Notes under the pieces: model-generated
The model's database searches: none
What the model saw: only the letters and a program-made list of their open reading frames with translations
What the model was told of the DNA's origin: nothing
Part shown: one piece after another, positions 15,535 through 24,992 of the stretch
Layout of the letters: the number at the start of each line of letters is the position of its first letter
Position numbering within the stretch: the stretch's first letter is position 1
Program-made: the position numbers and the translations under genes
Assembly: GCF_015594625.1 (NCBI RefSeq)
Contig: NZ_JADNRQ010000012.1
Location: 1-64,000 of the forward strand
Length of the DNA stretch: 64,000 nt
Direction of reading: 5' to 3'
Source: Desulfallas sp. Bu1-1
Lineage (GTDB): Bacteria; Bacillota; Desulfotomaculia; Desulfotomaculales; Desulfallaceae

Positions 15535-17457
15535 GTGTCGGATGTAAAAATCGGGGTTGTTTCCACTTACCCCGAGCTTTCGCAATTAATTCAACAAATA
15601 TCCGGTGAAATGAAACTTGATTTGGAAGTTAAAGAGGCCATCTTGGATGAGGGTGTAGCCTGCGCTTATCAATTCGAACACCAGGGAGTAGACGTGATAA
15701 TTAGCCGGGGGGCAACGGGAAGGAAGATAAAAAAAGCAATTTCATTACCTGTGGTCTTAATCGAAATAACCTCTTTTGATGTACTGCAAGCCTTGCATAC
15801 TGCTAAGGGAATTGGTAAAAAAATTGCTTTTCTAGGGCATAGAATTCATGATTTTAGTCTTGATTTTAATAGTATTATCAAGATACTCGGTATTGAGGTT
15901 GATTATTATCCTTATAGCGACACGTTGGAAATGGAGCGACAGGCTGAAAGAATATTAAGATCCGATGTAGATGTTATGGTAAGCACGGGTTTATGTATTT
16001 ACGAGATGGCAAAGAGTTCGGGGATAAATGCCGTCTTGGTGAAATCAGGTTATGATGCTATATACGGCTCAATTAAAAGGGCCATAGAGCTGGTGCATGG
16101 CATTCGCCAGAATCAGGAACAATCCAAAAGGTTTCGCTCCGTACTTGAACTTACCAACGATGGAATTATTATTTTGGACGATAACAAACGTATATCATTT
16201 ATGAACAAGGCTGCGCAAAATCTTTTGGATATGGATGCCGGCAAAATTGTCGGTCAATACATAGATGATATTCGGGAATCCTCAATTTTGAAATCGCTCT
16301 TAAACAACAACCATAGCGGTGAAGCATTTAAAGAAGTTGGCAGGAAACAATTTTGGGTAAATAGCATGCCTTTAACTATTAATAATAAGGAAAAAGACTT
16401 GCTGGTGCTTTTCCAGAGCGCGGATAGAATCCAGGATATGGAGCATAATCTCCGGCGCCAGTTATTTAAAAAGGGTTTATATGCAAAACACACTTTTGAA
16501 GATATTATCGGGAATAGTCCCATATTAAAAGAGACCATTGAAAGTGCAAAAAAATTTGCCGCGGCAAATGCCACGGTTCTTATTTGCGGTGAAAGCGGCA
16601 CCGGAAAAGAATTATTTGCTCAAAGTATTCATAATGAAAGCGACAGGCGCAAAGCACCCTTTGTGGCGATAAATTGCGCTGCATTGCCGGAAAATTTGTT
16701 GGAAAGTGAATTGTTTGGTTATGAAGAAGGCGCTTTTACCGGGGCTAAAAAGGGCGGTAAAATTGGCCTGTTTGAAATGGCACACGGGGGAACCATTTTT
16801 TTGGATGAGATTGGTGAAATGACCCTGCCCGTTCAAGCACGTTTGCTGCGGGTACTCCAGGAACGGGAGATTATGAGGCTGGGGAGCGATAGGGTTATTC
16901 CGGTGGATGTCAGGATTATTGCCGCTACAAATTACGAATTATACCAGGCCGTGGCGGAAGGAAAGTTTCGCAGCGATTTATACCACCGGCTGGAAGTATT
17001 AAACTTGGAAATTCCGCCGCTGAGGGCAAGAAAAGAGGATATTGATTTATTGGCCAATTACTTTGTTAATCTCTATGCTTTTGAAGAACGAAAAAATGTA
17101 CCCGCATTAAGTAAGGAAGCCCTGGAAAAACTGAAAAAGTACGATTGGCCCGGAAATATCAGGGAGCTTCAAAATGTAATTCATAAGTATGTCCTACTGG
17201 TGGAGCAGAAACAGGATTGTGAGGATTTAATAAATAAACTTATTAATGACAAAATCCGGAAAACTTACAAAGTGCGCAAAGACGACGAAGATTCAATCAC
17301 CTTAAAGATCAGTAAATTGGAAGACATGGAGAAACAGGTCATCGAATATTTGCTCTCCACGGGTGCCACAATTAAGGAAATTTCAGAAATCCTGGGGACA
17401 AGCCGGACCACTTTATGGCGAAAAGCAAAAAGTTTGGATAAAGTGGTGTTTCGATAG
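15535..17457 (+). CDS. Sigma-54 enhancer-binding regulator with PrpR-type sensor domain
   Basis: About 640 residues, GTG start at 15535 behind GAGAGGGGG (15517-15526); the ORF can be extended to 15511, but then lacks a ribosome site. Residues 1-190 are a PrpR_N receptor domain (IGVVSTYPELSQL, IISRGATGRKIKKA), which in PrpR binds a small organic acid. A PAS domain follows (195-300), then AAA+ with Walker A GESGTGKE near 352 and sigma-54-contacting GAFTGA at 399-404, and a Fis-type HTH (ISEILGTSRTTLWRKA). The sigma-54 promoter of the TRAP/CoA-transferase operon lies 100 bases downstream, the likely target. Paralogue of 57815-59731. Confidence 0.85.
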   Translation: MSDVKIGVVSTYPELSQLIQQISGEMKLDLEVKEAILDEGVACAYQFEHQGVDVIISRGATGRKIKKAISLPVVLIEITSFDVLQALHTAKGIGKKIAFLGHRIHDFSLDFNSIIKILGIEVDYYPYSDTLEMERQAERILRSDVDVMVSTGLCIYEMAKSSGINAVLVKSGYDAIYGSIKRAIELVHGIRQNQEQSKRFRSVLELTNDGIIILDDNKRISFMNKAAQNLLDMDAGKIVGQYIDDIRESSILKSLLNNNHSGEAFKEVGRKQFWVNSMPLTINNKEKDLLVLFQSADRIQDMEHNLRRQLFKKGLYAKHTFEDIIGNSPILKETIESAKKFAAANATVLICGESGTGKELFAQSIHNESDRRKAPFVAINCAALPENLLESELFGYEEGAFTGAKKGGKIGLFEMAHGGTIFLDEIGEMTLPVQARLLRVLQEREIMRLGSDRVIPVDVRIIAATNYELYQAVAEGKFRSDLYHRLEVLNLEIPPLRARKEDIDLLANYFVNLYAFEERKNVPALSKEALEKLKKYDWPGNIRELQNVIHKYVLLVEQKQDCEDLINKLINDKIRKTYKVRKDDEDSITLKISKLEDMEKQVIEYLLSTGATIKEISEILGTSRTTLWRKAKSLDKVVFR

Positions 17458-17761
17458 GTAACCCGTAGTGTTGCAAGTTGAAATATGTCGAAATAGATAA
17501 AATTTGCGTTTTGTTTAAGTTTTCTGAGGATTTTTAACTGTATATATTAAAAAATAAAATGGCATGGTATTTGCTCTTGCTATTTAATAAGCTCAATAAC
17601 TTTGGACAGGAGGTGCACAATAGCAGGGCTTTTATTTTACTGATTTTCTCGGATAATCAGGTTGGGATGCCTTTGACTTCTTGGGGGGAGGTGAAGGTAG
17701 GCATTATTTTCGCAATTTATTGATTGATTATAATTTTTTTATTAAAGAGGAGGAGTAGTTA
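17458..17761. other. Control region of the TRAP/CoA-transferase operon
   Basis: 304 bases without a gene. It contains the sigma-54 promoter at 17560-17575 and, 78 bases upstream of its -24, TTGCAAGTTGAAA (17471-17483), a partial match to the candidate enhancer TTTCAATTTGAAA. After the promoter is a leader of about 175 bases with no clear terminator. AGAGGAGGAG precedes the GTG at 17762. Confidence 0.45.
17560..17575 (+). promoter_or_regulatory. Sigma-54 promoter of the TRAP/CoA-transferase operon
   Basis: TGGCATGGTATTTGCT: GG at 17561-17562, ten bases, GC at 17573-17574. It agrees with the TGGCAY-N5-TTGCW consensus. It follows directly after a gene for a sigma-54 activator. Confidence 0.8.
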
Positions 17762-18862
17762 GTGCATAAAAGATTAATTTTGATAGTTATGGCATTACTG
17801 ATGGCTGCCCTGTTCACTGCAGGCTGTGGCGGTTCAAAGGAAAGTGCTGATGGTAACAAGGCAGCTGGTAATAAGACCTATACCCTTAATTTAAATTGCC
17901 CTTATCCTCCGCCGGTATATGAATGGGAATCAAAGTATATAGCCCATGAAAAATTTGCAGAGCGGGTTAAAGAAGCCACTAATGGACAGGTAAATATTAA
18001 AATTTATTATAATGGCCAGTTATCTTCCACCGACCAGGCATTAGATTCATTGAAGAGGGGCGTTACTGATATGGAAAGCTCAACTTCTTACTGGGGAGGA
18101 ACTGTGCCTGAATCTGACGTTATCTGGCTGCCCTTCTGGAGTAAAGGTCACCAGCATGCTATGCACGTGATGCGTGAAACTAAGATCGGTGAAATGTTTG
18201 AAGAGGCTTATCATAAACAGGGAGTAAAAGTATTGTTCTACTGGCCGGTTAGCATTGAAGGTTTAATATCTACTGAACCAATTAAAACATATGCAGACAT
18301 GAAAGGTAAAAAACTGCGCATGGGATCTAGCATGTGGCCAACCTGGTTTAAAGAAATGGGGGTCACACCTATAAATGTTGCGCCCTCTGAGCAATATGAA
18401 GCTATGATGAGGGGAACAATGGACGGCACTATTTATGTGTTATACAGCATTGATACTTACAAGTTCCACGAGGTAGCCAAGAATTTAACGCTGCCCGGAT
18501 TTATTGACCCATTTCTTTGCTATGTTTTAGTAAACGAAAAGAAATGGAACGAATTGCCGCCTGATCTTCAAAAGAAAATTGAAGAAGTAGCTGCGCAAAC
18601 TGAAAAAGAAGCCATTGCAGGTTCCGAGAAATTGACTAATTCCATATTGCAGATCTGCGATGAAAAAGGTGTCACAGTAACCAAATTGAGCAAAGAGGAA
18701 TTCGAGAAATTTAGAGCATCTGCCATGCCTCTGTGGGATGAATTTGCTGCCAGAAACGACACTACCGCGGAAATGGTCAAAATCTTAAAAGAAGACCTCA
18801 AACAGTGGGAAGCCAACAATCCCGAATCAAAAGCCTGGGAAGAAAGATGGTTGGCACAATAG
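17762..18862 (+). CDS. TRAP transporter substrate-binding lipoprotein, DctP family
   Basis: 366 residues, GTG start. Lipoprotein signal with FTAGC lipobox (Cys about 21). The DctP fold is recognisable: YESKYIAHEKFAERV-like start, LRMGSSMWPTWFKEMGVTP and GTMDGTIYVLY, where the conserved Arg of the helix 'K.R' region normally binds the substrate carboxylate. In a Gram-positive cell it would be tethered outside the membrane and hand a carboxylate to DctQM. A strong hairpin separates it from dctQ, which should raise the binding protein over the permease. Substrate not predictable; co-expression with a CoA-transferase suggests an acid activated to a CoA ester. Confidence 0.85.
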   Translation: MHKRLILIVMALLMAALFTAGCGGSKESADGNKAAGNKTYTLNLNCPYPPPVYEWESKYIAHEKFAERVKEATNGQVNIKIYYNGQLSSTDQALDSLKRGVTDMESSTSYWGGTVPESDVIWLPFWSKGHQHAMHVMRETKIGEMFEEAYHKQGVKVLFYWPVSIEGLISTEPIKTYADMKGKKLRMGSSMWPTWFKEMGVTPINVAPSEQYEAMMRGTMDGTIYVLYSIDTYKFHEVAKNLTLPGFIDPFLCYVLVNEKKWNELPPDLQKKIEEVAAQTEKEAIAGSEKLTNSILQICDEKGVTVTKLSKEEFEKFRASAMPLWDEFAARNDTTAEMVKILKEDLKQWEANNPESKAWEERWLAQ

Positions 18863-18879
18863 CAAGTACAAGTCCGTAT

Positions 18880-18909
18880 GAAATGACAGGGTTTCGGCCC
18901 TGTCATTTC
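18880..18909 (+). terminator. Intercistronic hairpin between dctP and dctQ
   Basis: GAAATGACAGGG (18880-18891), loop TTTCGG, CCCTGTCATTTC (18898-18909): a perfect 12-base-pair stem with no U-run. It more likely stabilises the dctP 3' end or partly reduces read-through than fully terminates transcription. Confidence 0.6.
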
Positions 18910-18931
18910 ATAAAGGAAAGGGGGAAAGTTA

Positions 18932-19450
18932 ATGAAGCTTTTGGAAAAGTTCATTGCCAAAATAAATAGGTATATTATGTGGATATGCGGATTATTAATT
19001 ATATTTATGGGTTTTTTGATTACCATCGATATAATACTGCGTTCCACGATAAACTATTCCATTCAATGGGCTTTTGCTCTTAATGGCTATATAAGCGCTA
19101 CAGTGGCCTTATTAGCCGGGGGGTATGCTTTACTGGACAAACAGCATGTTAGAGTGGATATTTTCTACACCAAGTTTTCCCCTAGAGTGAGGGGTATTGT
19201 TGATATTGGTACTTCTTCATTAACATATCTCCTTTGCGGGGTTTTTATATGGACTGGTGGCATTTTATGTATTGAGTCCTTCACTACAGGGTCCATGACA
19301 GGTGGTGTCCTTAATATGCCAGCCTATATTCCCCAGATGCTTATACCATTAGGGGGGTTATTACTGGGATTGCAGTTGTTAGTTGACTCATACCATGATA
19401 TTAAATTGGCTCTGGGCATAAAAACACTTGACGAGGAGGGCTCATCGTAA
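18932..19450 (+). CDS. TRAP transporter small permease, DctQ family
   Basis: 172 residues with four membrane helices; AAAGGAAAGGGGG before the ATG. The ITIDIILRSTINYSIQWAFAL stretch is the usual DctQ first-loop pattern (DV..R.......W..E), here with an unusual Q/W arrangement. It forms the membrane complex with DctM. The stop codon overlaps the DctM start (TAATG), so the two subunits are made together. Confidence 0.8.
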   Translation: MKLLEKFIAKINRYIMWICGLLIIFMGFLITIDIILRSTINYSIQWAFALNGYISATVALLAGGYALLDKQHVRVDIFYTKFSPRVRGIVDIGTSSLTYLLCGVFIWTGGILCIESFTTGSMTGGVLNMPAYIPQMLIPLGGLLLGLQLLVDSYHDIKLALGIKTLDEEGSS

Positions 19451-20760
19451 TGGAACCATCATTTCTGGCACTAATTTTAGTAGGCACATTAGTACTAGTT
19501 ATGGCTTTAGGTTTACCAGTTGCATTTACCCTGGGTGGTCTTTCATTGGCCATTGGTTTTTTTGTATGGGGAGGTACAGCTGGTTTTTATGCGGTTGCCC
19601 TGGGGGCCCTGGGTAAGGCCACCAGTTTTACTCTGACGGCTATTCCTCTTTTTCTGATGATGGCGGCCGTTTTGCGCTATAGCGGGCTGGCCGATGATAT
19701 GTATGAAATGATCAATCGCTGGTTGGGCAAGATAAAAGGCGGACTGGCTCTGGGGACAGTGGTTATTTCCTCTATTTTTGCGGCTATGGTAGGTATCAGC
19801 ACGGTGGCCACTGCCACCCTGGGCTTGACTGCTATGCCAGCAATGTTAAAAAGGGGTTATAATAAAAAAATGGTGGCCGGGGCAATCTGCGCCGGAGGTG
19901 CCCTGGGCATTATCATACCGCCCAGCGTGATCATGATTATCTACGCTTCCGAAGCCGAAGTTTCGGCGGGCCAGATGTTTTTTGGCGGCATCATTCCCGG
20001 TATTATCATGGCTGTATTATTTATGATCTATATTGCCATATTATGTATAAAAAACCCCTCCTATGGGCCACCGGTGGAGGAAAACTTTACTTTGCCGCAA
20101 AAAATGGAATCACTTAGGGCAGTGTCGCTGCCTATGTTTATTATTTTATTGGTTTTGGGCGTAATCTACACTGGCCTTGCTACACCAACCGAAGCTGCGG
20201 GAATTGGCCTGGTTGGCTCATTAATATGCGCGGCTATCAAGCGCAAAATTAATGGGGAAAATATTAAGAATATGATGGCTATGGGCGTTGGGGTTAACGC
20301 TATGGTATTTTGGATTATTCTTGGTGCCGTTGCTTATTCTCGACTGGTGACCATGACTGGTGTTGGGGAATGGTTCAGCGGGCTGGTTACAGGGATGGAT
20401 GTAAACAGATGGGTAATATTATTGGGTATGCAGGCTATATTCTTTGTGCTGGGTATGTTTTTAGACCCTGCCGGCATTATCCTGATTACCGGGCCCTTTT
20501 TCCTGCCTGTGGTTAAGGCCCTTGGCTTTGACCCGCTTTGGTATGGTGTATTGTTTGTGGTTAACATGTGCATGGCTTACATTACACCTCCTTTTGGATT
20601 TAACTTGTTTGTGATCAGGGCAGTTGCTCCCAAGGGGTTAACCATAGGTGACGTTTACGCCGCTATTTGGCCGTTTGTTGGTCTTATGGCCCTTACCCTG
20701 TTAATAGTTGTACTTTTTCCACAAACTGTTACCTGGTTACCGAGTCTGCTTATTAAATAG
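19450..20760 (+). CDS. TRAP transporter large permease, DctM family
   Basis: 436 residues with about 12 helices. GVNAMVFWIILGAVAYSRLV, FLDPAGIILITGPFFLPV and the proline-rich IIPPSVIMIIYASEAEVS are DctM signatures. The elevator domain imports the substrate with a sodium gradient. Directly overlaps dctQ by one base; the CoA-transferase pair follows 33 bases later in the same operon. Confidence 0.88.
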   Translation: MEPSFLALILVGTLVLVMALGLPVAFTLGGLSLAIGFFVWGGTAGFYAVALGALGKATSFTLTAIPLFLMMAAVLRYSGLADDMYEMINRWLGKIKGGLALGTVVISSIFAAMVGISTVATATLGLTAMPAMLKRGYNKKMVAGAICAGGALGIIIPPSVIMIIYASEAEVSAGQMFFGGIIPGIIMAVLFMIYIAILCIKNPSYGPPVEENFTLPQKMESLRAVSLPMFIILLVLGVIYTGLATPTEAAGIGLVGSLICAAIKRKINGENIKNMMAMGVGVNAMVFWIILGAVAYSRLVTMTGVGEWFSGLVTGMDVNRWVILLGMQAIFFVLGMFLDPAGIILITGPFFLPVVKALGFDPLWYGVLFVVNMCMAYITPPFGFNLFVIRAVAPKGLTIGDVYAAIWPFVGLMALTLLIVVLFPQTVTWLPSLLIK

Positions 20761-20793
20761 CTATGATTTATAGGGTTATAGGGGGGATTGAAC

Positions 20794-21714
20794 TTGTCAA
20801 TCAATAAAGTAACAACTCTGACAGAAGCGGTTCAAGGGCTTGTTAATGACGGTGATACAATTGCCCTGGGAGGTATTCTTTCACGCGAGCCGGTAGCCTG
20901 CAGTTACGAACTGATCAGACAACATAAAAAAGATCTCACCATTATTGTGGACAGTCACGATGAATCAGTAGAATTACTTATCGGAGCTGGTTTGGTCAAA
21001 AAAGTTGAATCAGCTTATATCTGGGTAGGGGTAATCGGCAGTGGTCTTAACTTTAGAAGGGCCGTTGAGAAAGGTATCCCCCGGCATGTTGAGGTGGAAG
21101 ATTATACTAACTTGGCCATTGGCATGCGCTTTTTAGCCGGTGCATTGGGCGTTCCTTTTATGCCGGTGCTGTCCATGTCAGGATCAGATATTCCCAAATA
21201 TAATGATAAAATAGTTTCCATGAAAGACCCGTACAAAGGTCAGCAAGTCAACCTTGTACCTGCAGCAGAACCGGACGTTGCTTTTATACATGTTCAGCGA
21301 GCGGATAAAATGGGCAATGCACAGATTTGGGGGATGCTCGCCAATGACGTCAACATCGCCCGTGCGGCAAAAAAAGTTATTTTAACTTGTGAAGAAATCA
21401 TCCCTACATCCGAAATCAGAAAAATACCAAATATGACCCAAATACCTCATTATTGCGTAGATGCTGTAGTGGAACTCCCTTTTGGCGCTCATCCCCTTGG
21501 CGTCGCAGGTTATTACTGGCTGGATACGCCTTTCAGAAAAGAATGGCTGAAAGCTTCAAAATCACAAGAAGGTTTTGATGCATGGCTGGAAGAGTGGGTT
21601 TTTAGCTGGGACACTTTTGAAGAATACCTACATAAGCTCGGATCCGACCGATTGGCCAAGTTGCGGAAACTGGAAAGAGACAATTACCGAATCCCCAGAA
21701 TTGAAAATTACTAG
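20794..21714 (+). CDS. CoA-transferase alpha subunit, glutaconate CoA-transferase (family I) type
   Basis: About 306 residues. TTG 20794 is preferred to TTG 20788 because AGGGGGGAT (20780-20787) is too close to the latter. Motifs: GDTIALGGILSREPVA, VEDYTNLAIGMRFLAGALGVPFMP and AEPDVAFIHVQRADKMGNAQIWG, the last being the conserved CoA-transferase family I 'HV..AD..GN' block. With the next gene it would form a heteromeric transferase activating the acid imported by the adjacent TRAP system. Similarity is to the GctA/3-oxoacid branch rather than AtoD; substrate uncertain. Confidence 0.75.
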   Translation: MSINKVTTLTEAVQGLVNDGDTIALGGILSREPVACSYELIRQHKKDLTIIVDSHDESVELLIGAGLVKKVESAYIWVGVIGSGLNFRRAVEKGIPRHVEVEDYTNLAIGMRFLAGALGVPFMPVLSMSGSDIPKYNDKIVSMKDPYKGQQVNLVPAAEPDVAFIHVQRADKMGNAQIWGMLANDVNIARAAKKVILTCEEIIPTSEIRKIPNMTQIPHYCVDAVVELPFGAHPLGVAGYYWLDTPFRKEWLKASKSQEGFDAWLEEWVFSWDTFEEYLHKLGSDRLAKLRKLERDNYRIPRIENY

Positions 21715-21729
21715 AAGGAGTGTAAAACT

Positions 21730-22581
21730 ATGAATTATTCAGCTCAGGAATTTATGGTTTCCGCATGCTCGCGATTAATTAAAGACAATGAATGTGTTTT
21801 TATAGGAGTTGGCATTCCGCTCCTGGCAGGGGTTGTGGCCAGCAAGATCCATGCGCCTAATTCCGTATTAATATACGAAGCAGGGGGAATCGGGGCTATT
21901 AGCCGCAGGCTTCCATGGAGTATTTCTGATAATGCCACTACCGATAACGCCCTTGTAGCCACCGAATTATGGAGAGTGCTGGGAGACGTTCAGCGCGGTT
22001 TCGTCGATGTGGCTGTAATCGGCGGAGCGCAAATAGACAAGTTCGGCAATCTCAATACCACCGCCATAATCGGCCCCGACAAATCCTACCAAAAACCCCA
22101 AACGAGGTTACCCGGTTCCGGTGGCGCTAATGACCTTGCTTCTTCCGCTAAAAGATTATTGATAATAATGCGGTTGGAAAACAGAAAATTTGTTGAAAAA
22201 CTTGATTATATTACCAGCCCGGGATTTCTTGCGGGCCCTGGATGCAGGGAAAAAGCAGGGTTGAAAGGCGGGGGTCCTGAAGCAGTAATTACAAATAAAT
22301 GCATATTTAGATTCGACCCTTTAACCAAGGAAATGTATTTAGATGAATTGTTTCCGGGAGTAACTATAGAAGAAGTCAGGTCTGATGTAGGATGGGATTT
22401 AAAAATATCATCCGACATAAAAATTGTTGAGCCCCCAACAGAAAAAGAGATAGAAATCATGCACAAAATAGATCCTCTGGGTGTGGTTTTAGGGAGAAAA
22501 AGCATCCAGGAAAATCAGTCATTTGAAGATTATTATCAAATAATGAAAAAATGTTATGAATCCATGGCCTTACTTATTTAA
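21730..22581 (+). CDS. CoA-transferase beta subunit, GctB type
   Basis: 283 residues, AGAAGGAG ribosome site. FIGVGIPLLAGVVAS, LIYEAGGIGA with the Glu expected to form the glutamyl-CoA intermediate, VDVAVIGGAQIDKFGNLNTT and GSGGANDLASSAKR are family I beta-subunit motifs. Fifteen bases after the alpha subunit. Last gene of the TRAP operon; a terminator-like hairpin follows. Confidence 0.75.
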   Translation: MNYSAQEFMVSACSRLIKDNECVFIGVGIPLLAGVVASKIHAPNSVLIYEAGGIGAISRRLPWSISDNATTDNALVATELWRVLGDVQRGFVDVAVIGGAQIDKFGNLNTTAIIGPDKSYQKPQTRLPGSGGANDLASSAKRLLIIMRLENRKFVEKLDYITSPGFLAGPGCREKAGLKGGGPEAVITNKCIFRFDPLTKEMYLDELFPGVTIEEVRSDVGWDLKISSDIKIVEPPTEKEIEIMHKIDPLGVVLGRKSIQENQSFEDYYQIMKKCYESMALLI

Positions 22582-22938
22582 GCACAATTATTAATACGAC
22601 CAAAACAATAGCTTAATAGTGATGGGGATCACCTTACGCTGTAAAAGTTGATGACTCCTATCAGGCAAAAAGCCGTGGTAGGAGTGTTTATTTTCTCTAA
22701 CCATGCTTTACCACAGCAGAGGCGATTACCGCTACTTCAATTTTATTTATCGGGTTGGGGCGTTCTTGGTTTAAACCGGGTTAAGTAAATAATTGCGTTT
22801 TATTCAGTAACCTGCTGGTTGCAGAATGAAACCCCAGTGAAACAATTTAAAATTGAAAAACTTGCACCGTGATGAGGTGTACAGGGTATTGGTCAGCATT
22901 TTCGCACTTTTTCACCTATTCATTGCAATTCGAAAACA
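22582..22938. other. Intergenic region between CoA-transferase and acyl-CoA dehydrogenase operons
   Basis: Gene-free. It holds a terminator-like hairpin (22654-22690), then AT-rich sequence with TTTAAAATTGAAA at 22846-22858, the reverse complement of the core of the enhancer-like site at 59784-59800, 83 bases upstream of the sigma-54 promoter at 22940. TTGCAATTCGAAAAC at 22924-22938 is another partial match. Confidence 0.4.
22654..22690 (+). terminator. Probable terminator of the TRAP/CoA-transferase operon
   Basis: ACTCCTA (22654-22660) pairs with TAGGAGT (22679-22685) across an 18-base loop, followed by GTTTATTTT. Confidence 0.55.
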
Positions 22939-22939
22939 A

Positions 22940-22955
22940 TGGCATGCGTTTTGCT
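22940..22955 (+). promoter_or_regulatory. Sigma-54 promoter of the beta-oxidation operon
   Basis: TGGCATGCGTTTTGCT: GG at 22941-22942, ten bases, GC at 22953-22954. Full agreement with the -24/-12 consensus, 105 bases before the acyl-CoA dehydrogenase ATG. Confidence 0.8.
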
Positions 22956-23059
22956 CCTGATATAGTTATAGAAATATTCCGGGAGGGGAAGTGATGTGTA
23001 GTTTGGTTTGTTGTTTATTGAATTTTTGATTGATCATAAAAACCCAAGGAGGTTGAATC

Positions 23060-24898
23060 ATGGCAGAATTTGTATATGATATCAGGGATCTTAAATTTAT
23101 TCTGAATGAATGGCTGGACATGGACGAAATATTCAGCCTGGAGAAATTCAAGGATAACTACGAAAAAGACGATATTGACTTCATCTTGAACGAAGCCTAT
23201 AAGATGGCAAAAGAGGTGGTCGCGCCTATAAATAAAGAGGGCGACGAGATTGGCGTTAAATTTGAAAATGGTAAAGTAAAGCTCCCGCCGGCTTATGTGG
23301 AAGCATACAAGTTCTTGCAAGAGAACGGTTGGGGTTCGGCTAATGAATCCCTGGCTTCAGATACCATTATGCCCCTAACTCTGTACAGAGCTTATAGTGA
23401 GATGCTCATGGCCGCTTCCCCGGCTTTAATGTCATATATCAAGTTGACTACCGGCGCGGCAAACCTTATTTACAGGTTTGGTACGGATAAAGACCGGGAG
23501 CTTTTCCTGGAAAATATGCTTAATGGCAAATGGAGCGGCACCATGTGTTTGACCGAGCCCAATGCCGGTTCCGATGTGGGCGATGCGACCACCCGGGCGT
23601 ATCCCACCGACGATCCCAGAATTTATAAAATTAAGGGCACCAAAATGTTTATCACCGGTGGGGAAGTGGATTTATCCGAAAACATCATTCACATGGTACT
23701 GGCCCGTCCTGAAGGCGGTGCACCCGGTTCCAAAGGATTGGGGCTGTATATTGTACCTAAAATTTGGGTAAATGACGACGGTAGCCTCGGAGAGCCCAAT
23801 GACGTTACCTGCATCGGCGTTGAACATAAAATGGGCCTCAAAGCATCAGCCACTGCCATGTTGAGTTTTGGAGAAAACGATAATTGCCGCGGGATACTGG
23901 TGGGAGATCCCCCGGATAGCAATGGTGTGTCCAAGGGCCTGGCCATGATGTTCCACATGATGAACGAATCCCGTATCGGTACGGGCCATAATGCCCTCGC
24001 TCAAATGGCCGCGGCCTATTACTATGCTTCGCGCTATGCCACCGAACGTATTCAGGGACGCCTGTTTACCAACCCCAAAGCGGGCCGGGTGCCGCTGATC
24101 AAGCACGAAGACATAAGAAGAATGCTGATTGAAATGAAGGCGCAGGTTGAAGCGATCAGGGCCATGATCTTCAGGGGTTTTTATTATTTGGATATTGCCG
24201 AACACAGCAAGGATAAAGAAAAAGCGGCCCGGTGCCAGGGGTTGGCTGAGATTTTGACCCCGCTGATCAAGACTTATTCAGCCGAAACCGCCTGGCAGAT
24301 GATTGCCCTGGCCATCCAGGTTTATGGCGGTGTCGGGTATACGGAAGAATATCCGGTTTCGCAATATGCGCGTGATGTAAAGATACTTTCCATTTGGGAA
24401 GGAACATCGTTTATACACGCCATGGATTTGGTCGGTCGCAAAATGAGAATGAAAGACGGCGTGCCTTTTGCCAACTGGCTTGATGATAGAAAGGAATTCC
24501 TGGAAAGGAACAAAAACGTCGAGGGATTTACAGCCGAGATCAGCAAACTGGAAAAAGCTTACCAGTGTGTGCTTGAGATTAAGAATATATATGATTCTTA
24601 TTATGCTGATAAAGGGGAAAAAGGTGCACTGATACCATTATATGCAACCCGTGTACTGGACTGCTGTGCTCAGTTGTTTGCCGCGGAATCAATACTGGAT
24701 CAGGCGATTTTAGCCAAGCAGAAAATTGATGAACTTGGTGCTGATCACCATGATTATGTATATTACGCGGGTAAAATAAGCACCGCAAAATATTTCATAA
24801 ACAATATATTGCCTAATGTTTATATCCGTACCGGTATGATTAAGGAAGCCGACCAGTCGGCGCTGGTATGCCCGGAGGAAGCCCTGGTAATAAGTTAG
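23060..24898 (+). CDS. Large acyl-CoA dehydrogenase (DmdC/FadE-type, about 600 residues)
   Basis: 612 residues, AAGGAGG ribosome site. The central part is a normal flavin acyl-CoA dehydrogenase (CLTEPNAGSDVGDATT and KGTKMFITGGE in the middle domain, IQVYGGVGYTEEYPV and DVKILSIWEGTS near the FAD and catalytic-base region). It has about 200 residues more than the butyryl-CoA dehydrogenase at 29506, spread over an N-terminal lead and a C-terminal extension, as in DmdC and other long dehydrogenases. It would introduce a double bond into an acyl-CoA and pass electrons to ETF; no etfAB is in the window. First gene of the sigma-54 beta-oxidation operon. Confidence 0.85.
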   Translation: MAEFVYDIRDLKFILNEWLDMDEIFSLEKFKDNYEKDDIDFILNEAYKMAKEVVAPINKEGDEIGVKFENGKVKLPPAYVEAYKFLQENGWGSANESLASDTIMPLTLYRAYSEMLMAASPALMSYIKLTTGAANLIYRFGTDKDRELFLENMLNGKWSGTMCLTEPNAGSDVGDATTRAYPTDDPRIYKIKGTKMFITGGEVDLSENIIHMVLARPEGGAPGSKGLGLYIVPKIWVNDDGSLGEPNDVTCIGVEHKMGLKASATAMLSFGENDNCRGILVGDPPDSNGVSKGLAMMFHMMNESRIGTGHNALAQMAAAYYYASRYATERIQGRLFTNPKAGRVPLIKHEDIRRMLIEMKAQVEAIRAMIFRGFYYLDIAEHSKDKEKAARCQGLAEILTPLIKTYSAETAWQMIALAIQVYGGVGYTEEYPVSQYARDVKILSIWEGTSFIHAMDLVGRKMRMKDGVPFANWLDDRKEFLERNKNVEGFTAEISKLEKAYQCVLEIKNIYDSYYADKGEKGALIPLYATRVLDCCAQLFAAESILDQAILAKQKIDELGADHHDYVYYAGKISTAKYFINNILPNVYIRTGMIKEADQSALVCPEEALVIS

Positions 24899-24992
24899 TT
24901 GGTTGGGAGTGATCCAGTTCCTGTAGAGGGAGGCGTGCAACAGGAATGCGAGATGTTTATTAATCGATATCTTTATAGAGGGGGGGTAAGGT

